Positions 1-6,919 of a stretch of 28,377 bases of DNA are shown in pieces (the first letter of the stretch is position 1; each line of letters starts with the position of its first letter). The stretch is from NCBI GenBank assembly GCA_965369375.1, contig CBDUQN010000037.1, forward strand, positions 1 to 28,377. The letters are read 5' to 3'. This stretch comes from CBDUQN01 sp965369375. GTDB lineage: Bacteria > Krumholzibacteriota > Krumholzibacteriia > Krumholzibacteriales > Krumholzibacteriaceae. The position numbers and the translations under genes are program-made. A model generated the notes under the pieces. It worked only from the letters and a program-made list of their open reading frames with translations, made no database searches and was not told the origin of the DNA.

Positions 1-16
1 CCCGCTTAGATAATAG

Positions 17-1948
17 CTAATACGCCCACAATTTCAATCCGATAATTCCCCAATATCCGAGATAGAGGGTCATACCGACAAAACACATAGAAACAATCAA
101 GGCATAGATGCGTTCTACATGTTTTACCGGCATCCTGAAACTTCTTATTGCAAAGAACAGGCTGCTAAACGAAAGAAACGCAAATACCCACGATACGATA
201 AAGAAAAATATGTTCTCGGGCGTTTTCTGTCCATACTCCATCAGGGATTGAGTTGCCACAAATATCAGCGCGACAACAAAGAGGACAATCGCGATCAAAG
301 GGATAATTCGGATTCGCAGGTATTGAGCTCGATCCTTCTTTTTCGTGATTCGTTTGTACACCTCGACGGGCATCCATAGGACGGCAAAGAGCATTGTCGA
401 AAACATCACCAGCCATGAAAATATGAAGAGAGTCCTCTCGAACCACGCCTTCCACGAAGGAGTCTTCTCGTAGCTGGATCTTCCGCGAATAAAGGCTATC
501 GTCTCATCGCGCGTTACAAAGAATGCCTTGCTCGCCATCAATTCCTCGGGCAATCGAAAGGTGTTTTCCGTCACGGGAAGAAGCGGGACCCACCCCCCTC
601 CGAACAGGGGATCACCGAGATAAAGCGTATCGCCGTCCAGCTTTATCTCTATATAGTTAGTGATCATATCGATCCATGCGCTGATCTGCTGCTGCGGATT
701 GCGCAACTGGTACCAGCCGGCATACTCGCCGAGTCTCTCCGCCGAGATTTCGAGTGAAGCAACGGATTGCGATTTCTGCGCCTCTCTATCTCCGATGGTA
801 AATTCTCTCAAAACCCTCCAGACGGCCGACACCCCCCGGGCAAAATCGGCATCATAGCGGTTCGTCAACAACACGCATCCCCTGTCGATCTCCCTCGAGA
901 AGGTATAGGCGCCGGCGAAGCCGGCCGTCGAGCCGAGATGGCTGTAAAACCGAAATCCACTATAGTACCCGATCCCGATTCCCCTTCCGGTGCCCTCCTT
1001 CAGTCCCGCCCGTGCCGCCGGATCGGTCGATGATGATTCCATCCTATCGATCAGTGCCTCACTAAAGACTTCCGTTCCCGCAACTGTGCCCTTGTTCAAC
1101 ATGCATTGTACAAAGCGGGCCATTTCGAGCGCGGATGTATTGAGCTCACCGGCGGGTCTCGTATAGGTGTGCCAGTATGGGACGGGCTTGTAATCGCTCT
1201 CGTATCCCTGCGCAAGGAGTTGCTCGCTTTCCCGGGTCAGTCTGAATGTCGATGTCGGCATATTCAAAGGTTCGAGAACATTCTTTTTCAGATAGTCCTC
1301 GAAATTCTCGCCCGTGACTTTTTCGATGATGCAACCTGCTATGGCGAACCCGACACTGGAGTATGAATGCCATGCTCCCGGCCGCCATCGGACCTTCAGG
1401 CAGTTCTCACTTACCTTCAGCCCTTCCAGCAGAGGCGTGGCCGGATCGCCTTCGAGATAAAAATCATTGAAATGGGTATCGTTGAATCCGGCGGTATGTT
1501 CGAGCAGATGAACGATACGAACAGGATCAGTTTCCCGCCATCGATTGATGATATCCAGTTCGGGAATGATCTCATGAACCGGATCCTGCAGATCGATTCT
1601 TCCCTCCTCGACGAGTTTCAAGATACCCAAGGCCACGAAGCTCTTGGCAATGGAACCCGCGCGGAAATGAGTGTTCTCATCAACCGGCGATTTATCGTCA
1701 TAACGTGCATACCCCAGACCCTCGAGGCAGATAATCGAATCTTTCGAAACAATCGCAATCGCCGCGCCGGGGATTTTATATTTTGTTATCAAGGTGTCGA
1801 TCTGGATTTTCAAATTCTCGAGTGCAGCCGGCTCAAGTTGATCCGTTGTGTCGTGCCCGCCTGTCTGCGAGTAGCAGATGCCCGAAAAGAGTATCACCAT
1901 GGCCGAAGCAATCGAAAAAGACGCAATGTGCCAAGATGCTCTTCCCAT
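17..1948 (-). CDS. Beta-lactamase-fold serine hydrolase with C-terminal membrane domain
   Basis: Protein of 643 residues of the class C beta-lactamase / penicillin-binding-protein-like family (Pfam Beta-lactamase). The active-site S-x-x-K is S99-I-A-K102, the second motif is Y196-S-S (the usual Y-x-N has Ser in place of Asn), and a later H-L-G in front of S-T-A-G-F is the third motif. An N-terminal hydrophobic segment (about 8-26) acts as a signal peptide, so the catalytic domain should lie outside the cytoplasm. The last 120 residues hold about four membrane helices, an arrangement common among such serine hydrolases of unknown substrate. I chose the ATG at 1948 because GGAAGGG stands directly upstream; the frame is open 13 codons further, without a ribosome site. 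Such proteins act as esterases, D-aminopeptidases or peptidoglycan hydrolases; antibiotic resistance cannot be inferred. It is divergent from the lipoprotein gene at 2198. Confidence 0.9.
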   Translation of the reverse strand: MGRASWHIASFSIASAMVILFSGICYSQTGGHDTTDQLEPAALENLKIQIDTLITKYKIPGAAIAIVSKDSIICLEGLGYARYDDKSPVDENTHFRAGSIAKSFVALGILKLVEEGRIDLQDPVHEIIPELDIINRWRETDPVRIVHLLEHTAGFNDTHFNDFYLEGDPATPLLEGLKVSENCLKVRWRPGAWHSYSSVGFAIAGCIIEKVTGENFEDYLKKNVLEPLNMPTSTFRLTRESEQLLAQGYESDYKPVPYWHTYTRPAGELNTSALEMARFVQCMLNKGTVAGTEVFSEALIDRMESSSTDPAARAGLKEGTGRGIGIGYYSGFRFYSHLGSTAGFAGAYTFSREIDRGCVLLTNRYDADFARGVSAVWRVLREFTIGDREAQKSQSVASLEISAERLGEYAGWYQLRNPQQQISAWIDMITNYIEIKLDGDTLYLGDPLFGGGWVPLLPVTENTFRLPEELMASKAFFVTRDETIAFIRGRSSYEKTPSWKAWFERTLFIFSWLVMFSTMLFAVLWMPVEVYKRITKKKDRAQYLRIRIIPLIAIVLFVVALIFVATQSLMEYGQKTPENIFFFIVSWVFAFLSFSSLFFAIRSFRMPVKHVERIYALIVSMCFVGMTLYLGYWGIIGLKLWAY

Positions 1949-2124
1949 ATTTACCCTTCCGATACAGCCGAGACAATAAAAACACACTTAATGCGCAAGG
2001 ATATTTTTCCCATACTTATCCTCCCGGTATCGTATTTATATTAGTTCGGCATACGAACCGTTATTGTATTTGTTGCTCGAGCGGATAACCAGGAAGAATG
2101 CACTCCTAAAGGCGATAAATTATC

Positions 2125-2153
2125 TTCATGTCTATTCCTGTTCCCGGTATAAT
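2125..2153 (+). promoter_or_regulatory. Putative sigma-70-type promoter of the Ig-like lipoprotein gene
   Basis: A perfect -10 hexamer TATAAT (2148-2153) lies 17 bases after a weak -35 TTCATG (2125-2130). It sits 45 bases upstream of the ATG at 2198, in the 249-base divergent intergenic region. No convincing promoter was found for the opposite gene. Confidence 0.45.
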
Positions 2154-2197
2154 GCGACCCGGTGATGTTTTTTCATACTATCAGGGAGTAACATGTC

Positions 2198-3181
2198 ATG
2201 CAGAGAATAAAATCCATGTTTCCGGCACGGGAGTCGATCCGCCCCGAACAAACCTGGAAGCGAAAAGGAGTCAGCCTCCTGCCGGTTGCATGCTTTGCAC
2301 TGCTGCTCGTGTTGAGCGTTGCAGGCTGCTCCGAAGACGACACCACGTGCCCTTCTGAATTCGGGGCGCCGAGGGTGGCCCTCACCTACCCGGCGGAGGG
2401 CGATACCCTGGTGCCGCCGGATACCTTCGTAACGGTTACCTTCGACGAGGCGATGGATCCCGCGACAATCTCGTCGGGCACATTCACACTCGAGGGTCCA
2501 CGGGGGACGGTTGCGGCGACGGTATCGTACCACGATCGAACAGCGACACTCATGCCTCTCGTGCAGCTTGCAGGTCATTCAATACACACCGCGCGTATCG
2601 ATGCCGGCGTCACCGACATTGCGGGCAACCGGATGGGCGTGGCCTATGCATTTTCGTTCACCTCGGGTCTGGCAAGACTCATGCTTTATCCGGACATAGA
2701 ATTCACCGTCCGTGACAACGGCAAGGACGGAACGCCCGACGAGCTGTTCGGCGGCGGTCCGCCGGGCCGGCACCTCCAGGTGGGAGATACCGATACATAT
2801 GCCGACCGCGCGGTAATGGAATTCGAGCTCGGGGAAATCGTGCACGATGAGGTTCTCGAAGCTGTTCTCTTCTTCACATTCTCTGCAAGCACCGATCCAA
2901 ATACACCGGCCCGCATCGAGGGATGGGGCTTCCGCGGCGACGGCGAGGGAGAGCTCACTGACTGGAGCGCGGGCCATCTCATTCGGGGATACGACGATTT
3001 AGAAATCAGGGAGAATATGACTGTCGTCTTTCCGCTTACGGACACTATCAACGACGCCCTGGAAGCGGGAAGCACGCATGTAGGTTTTCGGCTCGTCATA
3101 ACCGGCGGGCCGCATGGCGAGATCCATACCACGCTCTCGCCGGATCCAGACGATGCCCCGAGAATTCTGATCCTCTACTGA
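2198..3181 (+). CDS. Exported lipoprotein with SbsA-type Ig-like domain and DNRLRE-like C-terminal half
   Basis: Protein of 327 residues. A positively charged N-region is followed by a hydrophobic stretch and the lipobox V41-A-G-C44, so it should be a lipid-anchored envelope protein. Residues about 55-150 look like an SbsA Ig-like domain (Big_5): P-A-E-G-D-T, then V-T-F-D-E-A-M-D-P, then D-I-A-G-N and a final F-S-F-T-S-G. The C-terminal half (about 160-327) has the alternating beta pattern of DNRLRE/CBM96-like domains (R-A-V-M-E-F-E-L early, G-F-R-L in the middle, P-R-I-L-I-L-Y at the end); that assignment is tentative. The start ATG has AGGGAG about ten bases upstream; a nearby ATG at 2193 stops after five codons. 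Function unknown; a structural or adhesive surface role would fit. Confidence 0.8.
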   Translation: MQRIKSMFPARESIRPEQTWKRKGVSLLPVACFALLLVLSVAGCSEDDTTCPSEFGAPRVALTYPAEGDTLVPPDTFVTVTFDEAMDPATISSGTFTLEGPRGTVAATVSYHDRTATLMPLVQLAGHSIHTARIDAGVTDIAGNRMGVAYAFSFTSGLARLMLYPDIEFTVRDNGKDGTPDELFGGGPPGRHLQVGDTDTYADRAVMEFELGEIVHDEVLEAVLFFTFSASTDPNTPARIEGWGFRGDGEGELTDWSAGHLIRGYDDLEIRENMTVVFPLTDTINDALEAGSTHVGFRLVITGGPHGEIHTTLSPDPDDAPRILILY

Positions 3182-3187
3182 AGATGC

Positions 3188-3216
3188 TTGACCAATCGAG
3201 CTGCGTATACTATAAC
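3188..3216 (+). promoter_or_regulatory. Putative sigma-70-type promoter of the SYLF gene
   Basis: TTGACC (3188-3193, five of six matches to the -35 consensus), a 17-base spacer and TATAAC (3211-3216, five of six matches to -10). It lies just after the stop codon of the lipoprotein gene and 55 bases before the ATG at 3272, so the SYLF gene probably has its own transcript. Confidence 0.6.
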
Positions 3217-3271
3217 TGGTGGGCGAAAAATCGACCATACGATTGACATAACCCGAGAAGGAGGAGCGAGA

Positions 3272-3934
3272 ATGAATGCGTGCAGGAATCACATTCGGTT
3301 CGTCGGAGCGGTGCGGTTTTTGGCAATTGCCATGGTCCTGACATTCGGGATTGTGCTGCTCGGTTCGCATGCAACATACGCCAAATCGGCGAAGGAGATC
3401 GACGTGAGCGTCGACGTCGCCCTCGAGCGCTTCAAGGAAGAGGTAAAAGGAGCAAAAGAGTTTCTCGATGCGGCAAAGGGCCTTCTCATGTTGCCGGGTG
3501 TCTTCAAGGCCGGCTTCGTCTTCGGCGGTGAGTACGGCGAGGGAGCCCTGCGGATAGGCGGCAAGACGGTTGATTACTACAGCATCGCGGCCGGATCGTG
3601 GGGGATCCAGATCGGCGCGCAGAAGAAGAACGTCATCATGATTTTCATGACGGACGAGGCGCTCGAGAATTTCCGCAAGAGTTCCGGCTGGAAGGCAGGT
3701 GTCGACGGATCGGTGGCCATGATCGAGATCGGCGCAGGCGGCGCGGTCGATACAAAAACTTTGACGCAGCCTATCGTCGGTTTCATCTTCGGTCAGAAGG
3801 GGCTCATGGTCAACGCGACGATCGAGGGCTCGAAATTCAAGAAGCTCGACAAGTCGAAAGAGATCGAGAAGGAAAAGAAGGAAGCCGAGAAGGAAAAGAA
3901 AGAAGCCGAGGAAGAGGAGAAAGAGGAAAATTGA
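3272..3934 (+). CDS. SYLF (YSC84/DUF500) domain protein with charged C-terminal tail
   Basis: Protein of 220 residues. Residues 1-37 are a signal peptide ending in A-T-Y-A, so it is exported. The body (about 48-192) is a SYLF domain: an amphipathic helix A-L-E-R-F-K-E-E-V, then L-M-L-P-G-V-F-K-A-G-F-V-F-G-G-E-Y-G-E-G-A-L, Y-S-I-A-A-G-S-W-G-I-Q-I-G-A-Q, and Q-K-G-L-M-V-N-A-T-I-E-G-S-K. SYLF domains are lipid-binding in eukaryotes; bacterial members are mostly uncharacterised periplasmic or outer-membrane-associated proteins. The last 28 residues are nearly all Lys and Glu and form a probable charged helix. The ATG at 3272 has GGAGG eight bases upstream; the frame is open 28 codons further but has no ribosome site there. 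Confidence 0.85.
   Translation: MNACRNHIRFVGAVRFLAIAMVLTFGIVLLGSHATYAKSAKEIDVSVDVALERFKEEVKGAKEFLDAAKGLLMLPGVFKAGFVFGGEYGEGALRIGGKTVDYYSIAAGSWGIQIGAQKKNVIMIFMTDEALENFRKSSGWKAGVDGSVAMIEIGAGGAVDTKTLTQPIVGFIFGQKGLMVNATIEGSKFKKLDKSKEIEKEKKEAEKEKKEAEEEEKEEN
3869..3910 (+). repeat. Two 21-bp tandem repeats encoding K-E-K-K-E-A-E
   Basis: Two consecutive 21-bp units (3869-3889 and 3890-3910) differ at one base and encode the repeated heptad in the charged tail of the SYLF protein. This is a normal way for such tails to grow or shrink by slippage. Confidence 0.75.
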
Positions 3935-3961
3935 GCCGTCTTCTCGTCGTTCTATATAAAT

Positions 3962-3985
3962 AAAGCTTTCCAGAAGGAATGCTTT
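3962..3985. terminator. Possible bidirectional terminator hairpin between convergent genes
   Basis: A ten-base-pair stem with one mismatch (AAAGCTTTCC against GGAATGCTTT) and the loop AGAA lies 27 bases past the SYLF stop and before the stop of the opposing membrane-protein gene. Only short T runs follow on either strand. A second GC hairpin (GGGCGG at 3989-3994 with CCGCCC at 4008-4013) overlaps the last codons of the minus-strand gene. Position between convergent genes is the best support. Confidence 0.4.
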
Positions 3986-3996
3986 TCCGGGCGGGC

Positions 3997-5682
3997 TCAA
4001 AACAGAACCGCCCTGAGACGATCTTGCAATTGAAGGATGATGCTGCGGTCCATTCTTATCACGACATACCTGTCCCCGGAATAAATCAAGCTGGAATCAT
4101 CCGGTATATGATTCAAAGATAGGGCCAGCGGAGCATCATTTCTCGCCAGGAGGTAATGAAACTTCTCTCCCTCGAGCTCATCGACAAGAGCCGTTGCTGA
4201 TCTTCTGAGGTTCGCAGGATCAATCACCTGCCGATCGACTTCCATGTCAGCGGGTAATCCCAACTTTTCGAGAACTCTTGTCTTCTGGAAATAATTATCT
4301 GTCAGTGACCAATGTCCACAGTAGACCCTGAAACCGCTCAGGCCCGGAAGAACCATCCCTGCCTGCGCATCGGTTAACACCGTTGGAAACCTGTCACCTG
4401 CATCTTCTTGGATCTCCCGTACCGCATGAAACAGATCGAGATCCAGCGTCACCGGATCGCGGGCAAACCAGGAAACGGCGACAAGAGGAGATGCGACAGA
4501 TACGGCGATAAGACAAAGTGCCAATACCTGTCTGGCTCTCTTGCGATGAATGCGTCCCTGCAAGTGATGTACTCCCAGCCCTGCGAGAATGCCGAGCGGT
4601 ATGGTGCATCCACCACACAACTTGGAAAGGCCACTGTGCAAAACGACGAGGATCGCAGCGGCCGCTACCGCCCATGCGGTGAGAAATGCGATGCCCGGGG
4701 TAATCAACCTGTCGCGTACAGTGAGCACGCCGACGGCGGCGAGAATCCATAGGATGAGAAAGGCCGTTCCCCAGTATGCGGGACGAACGAGATTCAAAGA
4801 CATGCTCGTGAAGTTGCTCCAAACCGGCTGATAGGTAACCCATAGTGAATGCACGGTCAGCGGGAGTATGCCGCAGGCGAGACATAGCAGGATGGCAGCT
4901 CGCCGCCTCCGAATCGCACTCGGAAGATGCAAAGCATACGAGACGATCACGGTCAGGGAGTAGGTCACCAATATCATTACAGGCTCATAGGGCCGGACCG
5001 ATGCGAGGCATAATGAAAGAGCTATTAAAAGGATGATGCGTTGCATCGATAGCCGCCTCTCGAAGCTCTCTGAAGAGACGATCATCAAGCAGAGCACGGA
5101 AAGGATGGCGAGAGAAACCGAATGGTACGGATAGGCCGCGAATGCGCTGATCGGATAAAGATCAAAGTAGTAGAGATCGGGTGAATACTTGATTGAAACT
5201 TGCAGCAGTTTCCCCAGGCTTCCCCTGTTCAGCATATTGGGGATCCAGGAGACACCGCCGCCACCGAGCGCCAAACAAACGGCGATGATTGCCGTTGTAT
5301 GAGAGAACGCCAATCGGCGGCAGAGACGCCAAACGCCCAGTATGAATACCGGGATCGACAGGATTCCAAGCAGGTTCAGTACCGCAAGCGGGCTTATCGA
5401 CAGGAGGGCGGCGAGCCTCCCGACCGCAAAGAAAAAAGGCGACAGATGCAATCGCTTGTGCTCGGTCGTCGTGTAAAGGGAGCCGACTGGATAGATGCCG
5501 TTTTTTGTTTGCTGCGCCCACGCACAGTAGGAAAGGTTATCCTGTGGATTGTAGACAACGCCATAAACGGCTCTTTGCGAATTTTCTATCTCTCTGTACG
5601 GCTGCCATCCCGATATGAATGTATGAAATCCTACCGGGATCAATATGGTGATAAGGATGATGACACCGAGTATTCTTTTCAA
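3997..5682 (-). CDS. Multi-pass membrane protein, GT-C glycosyltransferase-like
   Basis: Last gene of the five-gene operon, about 561 residues with roughly ten to twelve hydrophobic segments, then a soluble C-terminal part of about 150 residues. After the first membrane helix an external loop holds N-P-Q-D-N-L-S-Y and Y-T-T-T-E-H, and the tail holds Y-C-G-H-W-S-L-T-D-N-Y. This resembles uncharacterised GT-C-fold polytopic proteins (ArnT/GT39/GT83 relatives) that use polyprenyl-phosphate sugars; I cannot name the family with certainty. I preferred the TTG at 5682 because GGGGGGA stands seven bases upstream and the protein then begins M-K-R-I-L-G with a normal hydrophobic N-terminus. An ATG at 5745 without a ribosome site would add 21 residues. 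It follows the flavoprotein gene by 88 bases. It might make or modify the acceptor of the acyl group. Confidence 0.75.
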   Translation of the reverse strand: MKRILGVIILITILIPVGFHTFISGWQPYREIENSQRAVYGVVYNPQDNLSYCAWAQQTKNGIYPVGSLYTTTEHKRLHLSPFFFAVGRLAALLSISPLAVLNLLGILSIPVFILGVWRLCRRLAFSHTTAIIAVCLALGGGGVSWIPNMLNRGSLGKLLQVSIKYSPDLYYFDLYPISAFAAYPYHSVSLAILSVLCLMIVSSESFERRLSMQRIILLIALSLCLASVRPYEPVMILVTYSLTVIVSYALHLPSAIRRRRAAILLCLACGILPLTVHSLWVTYQPVWSNFTSMSLNLVRPAYWGTAFLILWILAAVGVLTVRDRLITPGIAFLTAWAVAAAAILVVLHSGLSKLCGGCTIPLGILAGLGVHHLQGRIHRKRARQVLALCLIAVSVASPLVAVSWFARDPVTLDLDLFHAVREIQEDAGDRFPTVLTDAQAGMVLPGLSGFRVYCGHWSLTDNYFQKTRVLEKLGLPADMEVDRQVIDPANLRRSATALVDELEGEKFHYLLARNDAPLALSLNHIPDDSSLIYSGDRYVVIRMDRSIILQLQDRLRAVLF

Positions 5683-5770
5683 TAATGTCCCCCCAAAAAC
5701 AGCGACGTGAAGGAATCGCCCGGAAACGACACGGCAAAAAAGCATCAAATATATTCAACAGCCGCCGCAC

Positions 5771-6916
5771 TTACAAACCAAGCAGGGATGCAATGATCAG
5801 GCGCTGGATCTCGGATGTGCCCGAGTAGAGCTTACTCGAGACGGCGTCGCGCAATTCACGCTCCATTTCGTATTCGGCCATGTACCCGTAGCCGCCGTGG
5901 ATCTGAACGGCGTCGAGGGCCGACTGCACCCAGCTCTCGCTGATCTGCAGCTTGGCCATCGCCGCTTCGAGAAAGATACTCTTGCCCTTGCTCCGCAACC
6001 AGCCCGCCCGGTAGAGCAGGGCGCGTGAGGTTTCCAGCCGCATCTTCATATCGACGATCTTTTCGGCGATGAGCTGGAACTTCCCGATGGGCTCGCCGAA
6101 CTGCCGCCGCTCGTTGGCGTAGTTGATACACGTCTCGAGCATCCGCTCCATGGCACCGACGGCGCTCGCTAGAATGCAGCTTCGCTCCCAGGTCATCGAG
6201 TCTGTGAAGAGATTTTTCCCAGCGCCTTCACGGCCGAGACGGCTCTCCTCTGAAACCTCACAGTCGTCGAAGTAGAGCTCGCACATGGGAGAGGCCTTGA
6301 GCCCCATTTTCTGCGTGTGCTCCCCCAGCGAAAGACCGGCGGCGCCCTTTTCCACGAGGAATGCGGTGACGCCATTGGGACCTTTTGAGCGGTCGACGGT
6401 CGCGTATACGAGTATGATGTCGGCGACGGGACCGTTTGTCACGAACACCTTGCTGCCGTTGAGGACATATCCATTGCCGCGCTTCTCGGCGGTCGTCGTG
6501 ATACTGTATGCATCCGAACCGGCGGACGGTTCAGACATGGCGTTTGCCCCGATGAGCTCTCCGCCGCACAATCCGGGGAGATAGCGCTTTTTCTGCTCGT
6601 CGGTCCCGAAGTTCAGCAGCGGAATCTCGAGTGTCCACATGTGCGCGTTGATGGAAAAGACGAGACCGTTGTCCTTGCAGCCGTATCCGAGGCTCTCGAG
6701 AACTCCCATCGTCGTGAGCGCATCCATCCCCAATCCGCCGTACTCCTCGGGAATGGGCAAGCCGTGGATCCCAATCCCGGCACATTTGAGCCATCCTTCC
6801 CGGTTGAACTCGCCCCGCTTCTCCCGGTCGGCGTACCCCTCGTTCAACTCGCCCTTTGCGAATTTCAGAATCGACTCACGGAGTTGAGCCTGTTCATCGG
6901 ACCATGCAAAATCCAT
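5771..6916 (-). CDS. Acyl-CoA-dehydrogenase-family flavoprotein, probable prolyl-carrier-protein oxidase (PltE/RedW/AnaB-like)
   Basis: Full-length 381-residue acyl-CoA dehydrogenase: N-terminal helical domain, FAD/substrate signature A-M-S-E-P-S-A-G-S-D (126-135), C-terminal signature from Q-I-H-G-G-Y-G-Y to S-G-T-S-E-I-Q-R. The Glu that serves as base in medium-chain enzymes (in Y-E-G-T) is Ser365 here. A Glu is present instead at the isovaleryl-CoA-dehydrogenase position, E244 in M-T-W-E-R-S. From memory, that is also the position in prolyl-carrier oxidases such as AnaB, PltE and RedW. It starts three bases after the adenylation gene ends, with GAGGAGAG in front of its ATG, so the two are co-translated. 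Expected reaction (inference): FAD-dependent oxidation of prolyl-S-carrier to pyrroline-carboxyl-S-carrier, or on to pyrrole-2-carboxyl-S-carrier. A normal acyl-CoA dehydrogenase is the alternative; context argues against it. Confidence 0.88.
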   Translation of the reverse strand: MDFAWSDEQAQLRESILKFAKGELNEGYADREKRGEFNREGWLKCAGIGIHGLPIPEEYGGLGMDALTTMGVLESLGYGCKDNGLVFSINAHMWTLEIPLLNFGTDEQKKRYLPGLCGGELIGANAMSEPSAGSDAYSITTTAEKRGNGYVLNGSKVFVTNGPVADIILVYATVDRSKGPNGVTAFLVEKGAAGLSLGEHTQKMGLKASPMCELYFDDCEVSEESRLGREGAGKNLFTDSMTWERSCILASAVGAMERMLETCINYANERRQFGEPIGKFQLIAEKIVDMKMRLETSRALLYRAGWLRSKGKSIFLEAAMAKLQISESWVQSALDAVQIHGGYGYMAEYEMERELRDAVSSKLYSGTSEIQRLIIASLLGL

Positions 6917-6919
6917 CGT

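Noticed and set aside
17..1948. Antibiotic-resistance beta-lactamase
   Set aside because: The second motif is Y-S-S, the protein has a four-helix membrane domain, and relatives with this layout are general serine hydrolases.
2999..4000. Long minus-strand open frame of 333 codons opposite the lipoprotein and SYLF genes
   Set aside because: It is antisense to two genes with clear domains, signal peptides and ribosome sites, and its translation is low-complexity with runs of Leu and Phe.
5682..5748. N-terminal extension of the GT-C-like protein from TTG 5748 or ATG 5745
   Set aside because: No ribosome site stands before either codon, whereas the TTG at 5682 has a strong one and gives a natural N-terminal membrane helix.
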